The notes beneath the pieces are model-generated. The model ran no database searches, was not told the DNA's origin, and was given only the letters and a program-made list of their open reading frames with translations. Shown piece by piece: positions 44,810-54,629 of a stretch of DNA of 64,000 bases. The stretch is from Pedobacter sp. PAMC26386. Its GTDB lineage: Bacteria > Bacteroidota > Bacteroidia > Sphingobacteriales > Sphingobacteriaceae. Every line of letters starts with the position of its first letter. Position 1 is the stretch's first letter. Location: contig CP060294.1 in the NCBI GenBank assembly GCA_014302835.1, forward strand, positions 4,732,774 through 4,796,773, written 5' to 3'. A program made the translations under genes and the position numbers.

Positions 44810-46120
44810 ATGAAGAAGATAATACTACTGGGTATAGCCATATTACTGGCGGGACCAATTTACGCACAGACAGATAGCCTGTTTAAAAAAAGATTCAATC
44901 TCCATTTCCAGCAAACAATAATTACACAGACTAAACCTGGTTTTAGTGCTGCGTATTCCGGAGACAACAGTCTTTCTAAAGCACACGAGACAGCAACATC
45001 TTTTACCACTACTTTATTTGGCGGGGCTAGATTATGGAAGGGAGCTGAGGCTTATTTTAATCCAGAGATGTCCGGAGGTAAAGGGTTCAGCCAGGCTTTA
45101 GGCGTAGCTGGTTTCCCAAATGGAGAGACCTTTAGAATCGGCTCACCTGAACCAGCTATTTATATTGCCAGAGCATATCTGGTACAAACTTTTGGCTGGG
45201 GAAAAGAGGTAGATACCATTGCAGATGATGCAAATCAGCTGGCTGGCTATAGAAAAAAGAAATATTTCTCTATTACTGCTGGTAAATTTGGGTTAAGTGA
45301 CTTTTTTGATAACAATGCCTTTAGTCATGATGCGAGATCTCAGTTTATGAATTGGTCTTTAATGGCTAATGGCGCGTGGGATTACCCCGCAAATACAAGA
45401 GGATATGTATTTGGTGTAGTGTTTGAATTAGGACAGCCAGACTGGGCATTAAGATTCGCAACTACGATGGTCACAACTACAGCTAATGGTGCCGTTTGGG
45501 ATGGTAAAATAGGTAAAGCGCATGCTTTTACGCTTGAGTATGAAAAAAGATACCGCATCGGCGGACAAAAAGGGACTCTACGTGTATTAGGTTATGATAA
45601 TGCTGCTAAAATGGGTGATTATCGTCTAGCTATCTCAGAAAACCCAGCTGCACCTGATGTGACTGCTACCCGTGCCTATGGCCGGAATAAATATGGTTTT
45701 GGGATTAACATAGAACAGAATGTAAATGCTAACCTTGGTGTATTTGCCAAGACAAGCTATAATGATGGTAAAACTGAAACCTGGGCTTTTACAGAGATTG
45801 ACAAATCCATCAGTATAGGGGGTATTTTGAAAGGAGACAGCTGGAATCAGAAAGATGCAGAGATTGGACTGGCATTTGTTGGAAACGGAATTTCAGCAGC
45901 TCACCGCGATTATCTTGCCCATGGTGGATATGGTTTTATCATCGGTGATGGAAAATTGAATTATGCTCCTGAAATGATTGCTGAAGCCTATTATAAAGTT
46001 AATGTTTATCAGAAGAAATTGTTCTTATCTCCCGATTATCAGTTTATTCTGCATCCTGCATACAACAAAGACCGTGGTCCGGTAAATGTGTTCTCCTTAA
46101 GAGCACATGTGGAATTTTAG
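44810..46120 (+). CDS. Outer-membrane carbohydrate porin (OprB-like)
   Basis: A predicted outer-membrane channel of 436 residues with a signal peptide (cleavage near YAQTD, residue 20). The first part matches the carbohydrate-porin group: LNLHFQQTIITQTKPGF, the LFGGARLWKGAEAYFNPE strand pair and AYLVQTFGWG. Many amphipathic beta strands and a C-terminal Phe (HVEF) fit an outer-membrane barrel. It likely admits sugars or small organic compounds; it follows lutABC on the same strand but has its own promoter. Confidence 0.82.
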   Translation: MKKIILLGIAILLAGPIYAQTDSLFKKRFNLHFQQTIITQTKPGFSAAYSGDNSLSKAHETATSFTTTLFGGARLWKGAEAYFNPEMSGGKGFSQALGVAGFPNGETFRIGSPEPAIYIARAYLVQTFGWGKEVDTIADDANQLAGYRKKKYFSITAGKFGLSDFFDNNAFSHDARSQFMNWSLMANGAWDYPANTRGYVFGVVFELGQPDWALRFATTMVTTTANGAVWDGKIGKAHAFTLEYEKRYRIGGQKGTLRVLGYDNAAKMGDYRLAISENPAAPDVTATRAYGRNKYGFGINIEQNVNANLGVFAKTSYNDGKTETWAFTEIDKSISIGGILKGDSWNQKDAEIGLAFVGNGISAAHRDYLAHGGYGFIIGDGKLNYAPEMIAEAYYKVNVYQKKLFLSPDYQFILHPAYNKDRGPVNVFSLRAHVEF

Positions 46121-46127
46121 TAAAAAA

Positions 46128-46162
46128 AGAGCCCTGTTTCTAATTAAAGAAACAAGGGCTAA
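46128..46162. terminator. Bidirectional terminator between convergent genes
   Basis: AGCCC-TGTTTCT pairs with AGAAACA-AGGGCT (one bulged base), with an A run on the left and a T-rich run on the right. It serves the porin on the plus strand and the barrel gene on the minus strand. Confidence 0.75.
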
Positions 46163-46186
46163 TTTTCCATAGGTATGGAAATATGA

Positions 46187-46798
46187 TTAAAATTTAATGC
46201 CTACACCAACAGAAAATACTTGATTTCTGTATTGAGGAGTAGTCGTAGTTCCATTTTCATTGTTTTTTTGGAAATCTAAGGCGTAACGTCCATGGATATC
46301 AAATTTCTCATTGATATCATATCTGAAACCGATCACACCACCAACCAGACTTTTCTTAAATCTGTCTGAATCATTTTCTACCTGAGTTTCTTGTACAGTT
46401 CCAAATCCGTTCTCAAACTTGTTTTTAGTAGACAATAAGAAAGATACTTGCGGACCCGCAACAATATTAAAGCTGCTACCTAATCTGAAACTAGCTAAAA
46501 TAGGTATGTCAATAAAGCTTGTTGTTTGTCTGAATTCACCAAATGAAGAAGTCAGTTTATATCCTTTTTGCGAATACAGGACCTCTGGTGTGAATGCCAG
46601 ACCTGCAATTAAAGGAATTTCTACAGTAACACCTGCATTAAAACCTGGTTTTACTTTGGTGTCGAAGTTGTTATTGCCATCGCCCTTGATAATGTCTGAT
46701 AGATTTAAACCGGCTTTTACACCAAATTTAATCTTATCCTGTGCATTTGCTGCTGTAGCTACAAAAAGGCCAATAGCCAAAATAAAGATCTTTTTCAT
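46187..46798 (-). CDS. Small outer-membrane beta-barrel protein
   Basis: A 203-residue porin-family protein with a signal peptide (ending NAQDK, residue 20). The motif FGVKAGLNLSDI after cleavage and alternating strands (FDIHGRYALDFQKNN) are typical of the eight-strand OmpX/OMP_b-brl_2 barrels found in many copies in Bacteroidota. The C-terminus ends in KF, as is usual. No specific function is known. Confidence 0.82.
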   Translation of the reverse strand: MKKIFILAIGLFVATAANAQDKIKFGVKAGLNLSDIIKGDGNNNFDTKVKPGFNAGVTVEIPLIAGLAFTPEVLYSQKGYKLTSSFGEFRQTTSFIDIPILASFRLGSSFNIVAGPQVSFLLSTKNKFENGFGTVQETQVENDSDRFKKSLVGGVIGFRYDINEKFDIHGRYALDFQKNNENGTTTTPQYRNQVFSVGVGIKF

Positions 46799-47122
46799 AA
46801 TTTTCTATTTAATGTATGCCTAAACTTATAATGGCTGTATCCTGTTAATTTTCATTAACGCGGTGTGGATAGAAATAAATGTGCCAACTTGGGGAATAGA
46901 TAAAGCTGAAAAATTAAAATCTACCCTTAGGTACTGATAAACAAAACATTGAACACAGATTAATCAATTCGTTTTTTTTATGGCTAATTGTTTTGTCTGT
47001 ATCAAATTTGATACAATGTAGTGGCGTTTATCTGATATAGGGCAAGAGGGTAAGCATTTAACAATCGCTTTCCGCAGGTTTGCAGCTTTTGATTAACTTT
47101 GGGTTGTAACCTTATCTTTTTC
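46799..47122. other. Intergenic region with probable GH3 promoter
   Basis: About 320 bases between divergent genes. TAACTTTG at 47094-47101 fits TAnnTTTG and lies 22 bases before the ATG at 47123. No gene or structured RNA was seen in the rest. Confidence 0.5.
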
Positions 47123-48829
47123 ATGATTCAAAAACAGTTTCCTCTATATTTAGCCCTATTGCTATTATTTACTTTTTCTGCTCAGGCACAAAAGAAATCT
47201 TATATCCAAAGTCTTGATGAACCTAACCATTGGGTAGACTCTGTACTTCATAAATTAAGTAAGCGACATAAGATTGCACAATTGTTTTTTGTACGGGCGC
47301 ATACCAATAAAGGACAGGCTTTTGAAGATTCAGTTGGCCATGTGATCCGGAAAGAGTGGATTGGCGGTTTGGTGTTTTTTCAGGGCGGACCTGGGAGACA
47401 GGCAATTTTAACTAATAAATACCAGGCATTGGCGCATACGCCATTATTGATTGCTGCTGACGGGGAGTGGGGATTAGGGATGCGCTTGGATAGTACAATC
47501 TCTTATCCTTATCAAATGGCTCTTGGAGCAATACAAGATAAAGAGCTAATCTATAAAATGGGGCTGGAGATCGCTAAAGATTACAAAAGAATAGGGGTAC
47601 AGATGAATTTTGCTCCCGATGCCGATATTAATAATAACCCTAAAAACCCGATTATCAATTACCGGTCTTTTGGAGAGAATAGATATAATGTAGCATTAAA
47701 AGCTGCAGCCTATATGAAAGGTATGCAGGATGGCGGGTTGTTGGTTACATTAAAACACTTTCCAGGACATGGAGATACTGATGTAGATTCACATTATGAT
47801 CTTCCGCAACTGAAATTTACTAAGGCACGGTTAGATAGCTTAGAGATCTACCCTTTCAGAGAATTAATCAGAGAAGGTGCTGCAGGTGTAATGATTGCAC
47901 ATATGAACATCCCGTCTCTGGATAATACACCAAATCTGCCTTCTACCTTGTCTAAACCTATTGTAACTGGCCTTTTGAAAGAAGAATTGGGATTCCGCGG
48001 ATTAATCGTTACCGATGCAATGGAGATGAAAGGGGTAGTGAAAAACTTTAAAGATGGTCAGGCTGATTTAATGGCTGTAATTGCTGGAAATGATATCCTG
48101 GAGCTATCTGAAAATAGCAAAAGAGCTATTAAACTGGTACGGAATGCCGTTCGGGAAGGTAAAATCAGTATAGACAGAATTGATGAAAGTGTACGTAAAA
48201 TATTATTAGCTAAATATTGGGCCGGTGTATATAAAAGAGATACAGTGAATACACAGCATGTGGGTACTGATGTGAACAGACCCGAAAGCATGGCTTTATT
48301 ACAGCAGCTGGCGGATGCTTCGATGACAGTCTTAAATGGTGTGGGTGGAATAAAAGCATTAACTCCAGAAAAAAGAACAGCAATTATTAGTTTGGGCACG
48401 CTTGGTGTGACCGTTTTTCAGCGTGAACTGGGTAGTTTTTATAAGAACTCCGTGTACTTTAGCTTAGATAAAAATGCGAATGCAAACGCTGTAGCTAAAG
48501 TAGTTAAAGAACTCGGAATGTTTGACCAGGTAATTATTGGAATTCATGACACGAGAACGCGTCCTGGTAATGGAATGGAACTGAGTGGTGATGTAAAGAT
48601 GCTGATTAGAGATATGGCAGCTAAGAATGCAGTTTTTGCTTTGTTTGGTAACCCTTATAATCTTGCCGGTTTGCCGGGTATTGAGAAAAGTAAATCTTTA
48701 GTTGTGGGTTATCAAAAGGAAGATTATATGCAAAAAGCTGCGGCCGAGGTTATTGAAAATTTAAAGATAGCTACAGGAAGGTTGCCTGTTACTGTCAACA
48801 GTTTCTTCCAGTATAATTCCGGATTGTAA
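47123..48829 (+). CDS. GH3-family glycosidase (beta-N-acetylhexosaminidase type)
   Basis: A secreted glycoside hydrolase of 568 residues. The signal peptide is about residues 1-23 (AQAQ). KHFPGHGDT at residues 211-219 is the diagnostic His/Asp loop of NagZ-type GH3 enzymes. The nucleophile is D298 in IVTDAMEMKG. A second domain (residues about 390-565) follows. NagZ-type enzymes remove GlcNAc, as in peptidoglycan recycling; a secreted form may act on cell wall or dietary glycans. The longer start at 47099 lies inside the likely promoter and is rejected. Confidence 0.9.
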   Translation: MIQKQFPLYLALLLLFTFSAQAQKKSYIQSLDEPNHWVDSVLHKLSKRHKIAQLFFVRAHTNKGQAFEDSVGHVIRKEWIGGLVFFQGGPGRQAILTNKYQALAHTPLLIAADGEWGLGMRLDSTISYPYQMALGAIQDKELIYKMGLEIAKDYKRIGVQMNFAPDADINNNPKNPIINYRSFGENRYNVALKAAAYMKGMQDGGLLVTLKHFPGHGDTDVDSHYDLPQLKFTKARLDSLEIYPFRELIREGAAGVMIAHMNIPSLDNTPNLPSTLSKPIVTGLLKEELGFRGLIVTDAMEMKGVVKNFKDGQADLMAVIAGNDILELSENSKRAIKLVRNAVREGKISIDRIDESVRKILLAKYWAGVYKRDTVNTQHVGTDVNRPESMALLQQLADASMTVLNGVGGIKALTPEKRTAIISLGTLGVTVFQRELGSFYKNSVYFSLDKNANANAVAKVVKELGMFDQVIIGIHDTRTRPGNGMELSGDVKMLIRDMAAKNAVFALFGNPYNLAGLPGIEKSKSLVVGYQKEDYMQKAAAEVIENLKIATGRLPVTVNSFFQYNSGL

Positions 48830-48843
48830 TTTTCTTAGAATAA

Positions 48844-48872
48844 GAAGCAAGCCCGATTTAGGAGCTTGCTTC
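48844..48872 (+). terminator. Terminator between GH3 and hmp genes
   Basis: GAAGCAAGC at 48844-48852 pairs perfectly with GCTTGCTTC at 48864-48872, followed by a short T run. It lies between the convergent glycosidase and hmp genes. Confidence 0.7.
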
Positions 48873-48882
48873 AGTTTTGGAT

Positions 48883-50094
48883 TTAGTTTAATTGCAGCAG
48901 TTGAGGGCCGAATTCTTCGAAGAAGATTGACTTTTTGTCAATACCTTTTGCCTGAAGATCCTGGTATTGTTTTTCTATAAAAGCTGATGGGCCACAGATG
49001 AAATAACTGGTTTCAGGATCCTGATTTAATTCAGGAATATTATTTATATCCAGATGACCTTCAATGATGCCATTTTCTTTATCTTCCAGGGTTGCTACAT
49101 TATAAAATGTATGTTGTTTTACATTGCTTCTGGTAGTTGTGATATGATCCAGCTGATCTTTGAAAGCGTGGACGGATTTATTGCGGCAACCATGTAACCA
49201 GGTAATAGGCTGGGTGTGATTGGTATCAGTCAAACTCTGGAGCATACTCATCAGCGGGGTAAGACCTACACCACCACTAATCAAAACAATTGGGGCTGTT
49301 GGAGTTTCTGTCAAGACAAAATTTCCTGCGGGTGAGGTCAGACTGATCATATCGCCTTCGTTTACAAAATCGTGCAGATGATTACTAATTAGTCCATTGG
49401 TATCCAGGTTCTTACCTTTTTCTCTTTTAACAGAAATACGGTAATATTCATCAGTTGGCGCGCTGGAGATACTATATTGACGTGCTTGATTTAAGTTCAA
49501 GGCTGTAAGAAAGGTTCGGACACTTAAGTATTGACCCGGAAGATGAGGGGCTACTTTTCCCCCATCGGTTGGGTATAAATAGAAGGAAGTTATTTCTGCT
49601 GATTCTACTTCCTTTTTTCCTACGTTGAATGGTCTCCAGCCTGTCCATCCATTTGTTTTAAGAGTTTGCTGTTCGTAAAGTTTGGCTTCATGACCAGACA
49701 TCAGGTTAGCCAGTTGCTGGTACGCTGCTCCCCAGGCGTCGATAATAGCAGGGGTAGCTGCATCGCCTAAAACTTCTTTAATAGATTCAAGTAAGTGGTT
49801 CCCAACAATGATATAATGTTCGGGACGAATATCCAGACTAGTGTGTTTATGTCCGATACGGTCTACTACTGGCAACAGAACCATAGGATTGGCTATATTC
49901 TCTGCATAAGCAAGTACTGCCATAGCAAGCGCAGTTTGTTGTTTACCGCTTTGCTGATTTCCCATGTTAAACATGTTTTTGAGCTCTGGATTATGAGTAA
50001 ACATTCGTTTGTAAAAATGTGTAGTCAAAAAAACACCATTTTCTTTTAGAACTGGTACGGTAGCTGTGATCAATTGTTTTTGTTCTTCAGTCAT
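48883..50094 (-). CDS. hmp: Flavohemoprotein (nitric oxide dioxygenase)
   Basis: Oxidises nitric oxide to nitrate using O2 and NADH or NADPH, in the cytoplasm. The globin domain (1-140) has the B-helix block VFLTTHFYKRMF and the proximal His region RPEHYIIVGNHLL. The FAD domain has RQYSIS, and the NAD domain has LISGGVGLTPL and ends in FFEEFGP. Starting at the ATG at 50094 gives 403 residues, the usual length; the frame continues 17 codons upstream to 50145 but those residues are not family-like. It is divergent from the Rrf2-type regulator, with an operator between them. Confidence 0.95.
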   Translation of the reverse strand: MTEEQKQLITATVPVLKENGVFLTTHFYKRMFTHNPELKNMFNMGNQQSGKQQTALAMAVLAYAENIANPMVLLPVVDRIGHKHTSLDIRPEHYIIVGNHLLESIKEVLGDAATPAIIDAWGAAYQQLANLMSGHEAKLYEQQTLKTNGWTGWRPFNVGKKEVESAEITSFYLYPTDGGKVAPHLPGQYLSVRTFLTALNLNQARQYSISSAPTDEYYRISVKREKGKNLDTNGLISNHLHDFVNEGDMISLTSPAGNFVLTETPTAPIVLISGGVGLTPLMSMLQSLTDTNHTQPITWLHGCRNKSVHAFKDQLDHITTTRSNVKQHTFYNVATLEDKENGIIEGHLDINNIPELNQDPETSYFICGPSAFIEKQYQDLQAKGIDKKSIFFEEFGPQLLQLN

Positions 50095-50195
50095 AATAAA
50101 ATACATTAATACCTTTTTGTCTTTTATTGAAATACAACCTTGCATTCAATTATTTACGGCAGGCATGATTGGATAGGACAAAGGTAGTAAAAAAT

Positions 50196-50250
50196 AATAA
50201 AGGATAAAATAGTCTTTTATTATTCTATCCTTTATTTATTGCTATCTTTG
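50196..50250. promoter_or_regulatory. NsrR-like operator and regulator promoter between hmp and rrf2
   Basis: AATAAAGGATA at 50196-50206 and TATCCTTTATT at 50226-50236 form a perfect 11-bp inverted repeat separated by 19 bases, in the gap between divergent hmp and the Rrf2 gene. Just downstream, TATCTTTG at 50243-50250 fits the -7 element TAnnTTTG, eight bases before the regulator ATG, so the site overlaps its -33 region. The predicted role is repression of both genes, relieved by NO. Confidence 0.7.
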
Positions 50251-50258
50251 TTTTAGAG

Positions 50259-50699
50259 ATGGGAATATTTTCAAAAACTTGTGAGTATGCAATCAGAGCA
50301 GTTTTCTTTATTGCGCACAGAACTGCCGGACAGAGTGGTAGAGTAGGCATTAAAGAAATCGCATTGGGAATAGATTCACCTGAACCCTTCCTTGCAAAAA
50401 TCCTGCAGGATTTAAGCCGGAGAGGGATTGTTCAATCTACGAAAGGGCCTAATGGTGGATTTTACTTAGACAATGCTTCGCTGGAAAGGCCTTTAAGTGA
50501 TATTGTAGCTGCCGTAGATGGAAACGATATCTTTTTTGGGTGTGGTTTGGGGCTTAAACAATGTTCAGAGATCAATCCATGTCCTTTGCATAACGAATTT
50601 AAGGATATCCGGAACAAGATACACTTCATGCTCCATGAAACTAAAATAGGAGAGTTCAATAACGAACTGGTTACTGGAATGCTCTCCTTAAAGAAATAG
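50259..50699 (+). CDS. Rrf2-family iron-sulphur regulator, NsrR-like
   Basis: A winged-helix repressor of 146 residues. The N-terminus (KTCEYAIRAVFFIA) and the recognition region LAKILQDLSRRGIVQSTKGPNGGFYL are typical of Rrf2 proteins. Three cysteines in FFGCGLGLKQCSEINPCPLH (about residues 96-112) would hold an Fe-S cluster, as in NsrR and IscR. Divergence from hmp points to sensing nitric oxide. It likely represses itself and hmp from the inverted repeat at 50196-50236. Confidence 0.9.
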   Translation: MGIFSKTCEYAIRAVFFIAHRTAGQSGRVGIKEIALGIDSPEPFLAKILQDLSRRGIVQSTKGPNGGFYLDNASLERPLSDIVAAVDGNDIFFGCGLGLKQCSEINPCPLHNEFKDIRNKIHFMLHETKIGEFNNELVTGMLSLKK

Positions 50700-50700
50700 G

Positions 50701-51270
50701 CTATTTAGAATTGTCTTTTTTGGCGTAGGTAGCTGGATCTAAGGCTTCATAAGTCCAGCCTTGTAGAAACTCAGTCACCTTTTTAACACTATGACCTTTT
50801 CCCTCTTCCAGGTAACCTGAGTTCTGTATGTGCAGGATCTCGCCGTCACCATCCAGAATTACAAAAACCGGGTAGCCAAAACGTCCAGGATAACCCAGGC
50901 TAGCCATTATAGCTTCATTTTTATTCTCTTTGCTATAATTTACCAGAACAGTTTCGTAGTGATCGTTCAGGTAAGCTTTCAAAGCAGGTGTATTGTCAAC
51001 TAAATGATGAAAAGCGATACACCAGGAACACCAGTTTCCGCCAACCTGTATAAAAACATGTTTCTTTTCTTTTTTTGCCCGTGCAACGGCATCGGTAATT
51101 TCCGCCTTCGCATCAGCGGCAGGATTATATATTTTTACTTCTTCTTTTGGAACTTTGGTTTTTTCGACCGGAGTTTTTGTTGTTTTTGTTGTCTTGGTTT
51201 TTGTAGTCTGAGCAAAAGTTGCAGTAGAGAATGCCAGTATGGCTAATAGTATGAATGATAGTTTTTTCAT
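50701..51270 (-). CDS. Secreted thioredoxin-like protein
   Basis: An exported 189-residue protein with a thioredoxin fold. The signal peptide is residues 1-21 (ending TFAQT). A Lys/Thr-rich linker (22-45) precedes the domain. The active site is WCSWC in GGNWCSWCIAF (residues about 81-85), a CxxC redox pair. A periplasmic disulphide reductase or chaperone role is likely. It converges on the Rrf2 gene and is not obviously linked to it. Confidence 0.85.
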   Translation of the reverse strand: MKKLSFILLAILAFSTATFAQTTKTKTTKTTKTPVEKTKVPKEEVKIYNPAADAKAEITDAVARAKKEKKHVFIQVGGNWCSWCIAFHHLVDNTPALKAYLNDHYETVLVNYSKENKNEAIMASLGYPGRFGYPVFVILDGDGEILHIQNSGYLEEGKGHSVKKVTEFLQGWTYEALDPATYAKKDNSK

Positions 51271-51365
51271 GTGATTGGTGCTTAATATTTATAAATGTAT
51301 GCAATTCCTGAAAGGAAATTGTAATGAGATTTTAAACAGGCTGTAAAATGTCCTAACTTCACCAC

Positions 51366-54300
51366 ATGCCTCAACCACTCAAAATATTACAAGCTTCGGC
51401 AGGCTCAGGGAAGACATTCAGCCTCACGGCACATTATTTAACACTCTTACTATCTGGTGAAACCAAGTACAGAGAGATCCTTGCGGTTACCTTTACCAAT
51501 AAGGCTACCGAAGAGATGAAGACCCGGATTATGGAGGTGTTAAAAGGCTTTGCTACGGGCGATGCGGAGGTTGAAGACTATAGAACATTAGTTTTAGAGG
51601 CACATAAAGACCTGAATTCATCTACACTACAAGAAAAATCGGCCCGGATTTATAAAAGAATACTCCACGACTACAGTCGTTTTTCGGTCAGTACAATTGA
51701 TGGTTTTGTCCAAAAAGTAATCCGGGGTTTCGCTTTTGAATTAGGGCTTGATTCCGGTTATAAACTGGAGATGAATTTTGATAAGGTCAAGAATGAACTC
51801 GCAGATAAACTGGATGAACAATTAGATACTAACCCTAATTTACTACAATGGATCATCGATCTGGCATTAGACAGGATCAATAATAATATCAGCTGGAATT
51901 ACAGATCGGAATTGACAGATCTGGCCGGAGAAATCTTTAAAGAACGGTATCAGCCATTTGACAATGCAATTCAGGCATTGGTAAAGGAGACAGATATGGA
52001 TGTGCTTTTTGGAAATTATCATAAAGACACTAAAAAACAGATTGCACAGTTTCAAGATATAGTCAAACAGCTTTCTGCAAAAGCGCTGGTTATTTTTGAA
52101 TCTTCAGGAATTAACCTTGATAACTTGAAAGGGAAATCCAGATCTCCACTAAATAATCTAAAGAAAATTGCAGATGAAGATTTTGATCTGGAAAAGAAAG
52201 AGGATTTCGCCAAGCTTGAAAGCTTAGCTAAACTTATTGATGAACCAGAAGAATGGTTTAAACCTGGCAGTGATACCTCCCTATACGATAGTCTGAACCC
52301 AGTTATCCGGGATTTATACCACAATTACACCGATGGGTTGCCTGATTATATCTTAGCACAGGCTTTCAATAAGAACTTATATTACCTGCGTCTGATGCAG
52401 GAAATGGCTATCCTGTTAAAAACTTATCGCGAAGAAAGTGGAAGTTTACTAATCAGCGATGCACAAAACCTTCTAAAAGGGATTACGGGCGAAGATGATG
52501 ATAACCCAGCTTTTATCTGGGAAAAAACCGGTAGCCGGTACCGTCACTTCTTATTTGATGAATTCCAGGACACCTCAGCTAATCAATGGGGGAATTTCAG
52601 GCCGCTGTTAAAAAATGCATTGGCCGAAGCGAACGGCAACCTAATCGATCATTTAATTGTAGGGGATGTCAAACAATCTATCTACAGATGGCGGAATGGT
52701 GATTGGAATATCCTTCATCAGGAAGCCAAAAAAGATATAGGAAGTGCTTACGTGACGGATTCCAGTCTGGAAGAGAATTATAGGAGTACAAAAAATATTA
52801 TAAGTTTTAATAATATCCTGTTTAAGGCACTGCCTATATTAATGCAAAAAAACATTAATAGCACAGTTGAGGGGCAAACTGCTAATCTGACTTTAAATGA
52901 ATGGTGGGAAGAGAAAGGTTTTAGTCATATTATTACAGATGTCTATGCTGAAGCGGAACAAAAACTTACCACAAAAACTGCTGATGGGGGTACAATTGAT
53001 TTCAACGTCTTAAAGATTGATGAAAATGACGCCCCATTAAATAAAACAAGCTTCAAAACAGAAGCACTTCGCAAAATGGTCGCGACACTTAAGCGGCTTT
53101 TAATAGAAGAAAAACGTTATCAGGCTGGTGATGCCTGTGTATTGGTCCGTTCAAACTCGGAAGCGATTGCCGTAGTAGATACACTGATGGAAAATAACAT
53201 CAATGTAATTTCTGGCGAAGCTCTGCTGATCGCTAACAATACCGCAGTAAAAATACTGATCGATACCCTAATGGTTATGGCAGGAATGCCATCCAATACG
53301 GCTTTATACAAAGCAAACTGTATTAGTTTATATGCACAAATACAGCAGCGCATACTTGACCCTGCATCTTTATTTAATTTAAAAAACAAACAGCTTGAAG
53401 AATTAACAGAATTCCTGCCTGTCAGTTTATGTAAGCATTGGCGTAGCTGGATGCAGCAGCCTTTACCAGAATTGCTGGAAAAATTAATTTCGGCTTATGG
53501 GCTGAATGAAACTGCTTATTCAAGTCACTTACCTTATTTATTTGCGTTAAGGGATTTGGCAGGTAACATTGGCCGGCAGGGAGAAAAGGGAATTACCTCA
53601 TTTTTGAAGTATTGGAAAGAAGAAGGAGGCAGAAAAACGCTGCCTTCATCAGAAAATACAGCTGCAGTACAGGTAATCACCATCCATAAATCTAAAGGTC
53701 TTGCTTTTAAAGTCGTGATGATCCCTTTTTGTAATTGGGATATCAATGGAAAAATCAATAGTATCTTCTGGGTTCCTGCGGCAAATACTCCCTATCATCA
53801 ACTGCAAAGTATCCCGCTGAAATATACTTCTGCTTTAGGAGCATCGGCCGTTGCCATCCCTTATTACGAAGAGCTGCTTTATAATAATATGGATGCTTTA
53901 AATATGCTGTATGTAGCGACAACGCGGACAAAAGAATATTTATACATGAGCTGTTTGGGTAAAAAAACAGACAGTATTAGTACCATTGGTGACCTGTTAA
54001 TCCGAATCTTTGAAGATCAGCTTAGCTCTGAAGGAAGGTTCCTGCTGGAAGAGGAAGTCGTGAAGAAAAATTCGGGAGGCTCTTCCAAACCTATTGGCCC
54101 GGAAATTATCAATCTGAAAGAATATCCGGTATCAGATAGACTAAGCGAAGTTTTTAACAGTGATCTCAAAAAGAAAGAGATTGATATGTTATTAAATGAT
54201 AGTGCAGGACGAGAAGGAAGTCTTTTACATGAAGTACTGGCCAGGGTTGCAGATATAACTGAAGTGGATGATGTTTTAGGGCAGATGCTGACTGAAGGTT

Positions 54301-54626
54301 TTTTTAAAGAACAGGAAATGGCAGATTTCAAAAAGCAGACCTTGAACGTTTTGCAGCATAAAGCGCTTCAAAATCTGTTGCTGAATAGTACCCAGAGTGT
54401 AAATGAGAAAAGTATTATCGATATTACAGGTAAAAGTTACCGTCCGGATAAGGTATTGTTTACCGAAAAAGAAGTCATTGTCATTGATTATAAGTTCACT
54501 AAAAAACAGAGTCGCAACCATGTGAAACAAGTACACGGTTACCGAAATCTTTTATTGGAAATGGGCTATCCGAAAGTAAGTACCTATTTATTTTATGCCA
54601 CGATTGGCGAATTGATTTTGGTTTAA
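51366..54626 (+). CDS. UvrD/Rep-type helicase with C-terminal nuclease (AddA-like)
   Basis: A large helicase-nuclease of 1086 residues that probably opens and resects double-strand breaks with its partner downstream. Walker A is ASAGSGKTFSL (residues 10-20), and AVTFTNKATEEMK is motif Ia. Walker B (HFLFDEFQDTS) is around residue 397. VQVITIHKSKGLAFKVV is motif V and YVATTRTKEYLYM is motif VI. The C-terminal PD-(D/E)xK nuclease includes VIVIDYKFTKKQ. It is three bases before the AddB-like gene. RecB-like membership cannot be excluded, but no RecC/RecD partner is present. Confidence 0.92.
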   Translation: MPQPLKILQASAGSGKTFSLTAHYLTLLLSGETKYREILAVTFTNKATEEMKTRIMEVLKGFATGDAEVEDYRTLVLEAHKDLNSSTLQEKSARIYKRILHDYSRFSVSTIDGFVQKVIRGFAFELGLDSGYKLEMNFDKVKNELADKLDEQLDTNPNLLQWIIDLALDRINNNISWNYRSELTDLAGEIFKERYQPFDNAIQALVKETDMDVLFGNYHKDTKKQIAQFQDIVKQLSAKALVIFESSGINLDNLKGKSRSPLNNLKKIADEDFDLEKKEDFAKLESLAKLIDEPEEWFKPGSDTSLYDSLNPVIRDLYHNYTDGLPDYILAQAFNKNLYYLRLMQEMAILLKTYREESGSLLISDAQNLLKGITGEDDDNPAFIWEKTGSRYRHFLFDEFQDTSANQWGNFRPLLKNALAEANGNLIDHLIVGDVKQSIYRWRNGDWNILHQEAKKDIGSAYVTDSSLEENYRSTKNIISFNNILFKALPILMQKNINSTVEGQTANLTLNEWWEEKGFSHIITDVYAEAEQKLTTKTADGGTIDFNVLKIDENDAPLNKTSFKTEALRKMVATLKRLLIEEKRYQAGDACVLVRSNSEAIAVVDTLMENNINVISGEALLIANNTAVKILIDTLMVMAGMPSNTALYKANCISLYAQIQQRILDPASLFNLKNKQLEELTEFLPVSLCKHWRSWMQQPLPELLEKLISAYGLNETAYSSHLPYLFALRDLAGNIGRQGEKGITSFLKYWKEEGGRKTLPSSENTAAVQVITIHKSKGLAFKVVMIPFCNWDINGKINSIFWVPAANTPYHQLQSIPLKYTSALGASAVAIPYYEELLYNNMDALNMLYVATTRTKEYLYMSCLGKKTDSISTIGDLLIRIFEDQLSSEGRFLLEEEVVKKNSGGSSKPIGPEIINLKEYPVSDRLSEVFNSDLKKKEIDMLLNDSAGREGSLLHEVLARVADITEVDDVLGQMLTEGFFKEQEMADFKKQTLNVLQHKALQNLLLNSTQSVNEKSIIDITGKSYRPDKVLFTEKEVIVIDYKFTKKQSRNHVKQVHGYRNLLLEMGYPKVSTYLFYATIGELILV

Positions 54627-54629
54627 GCC

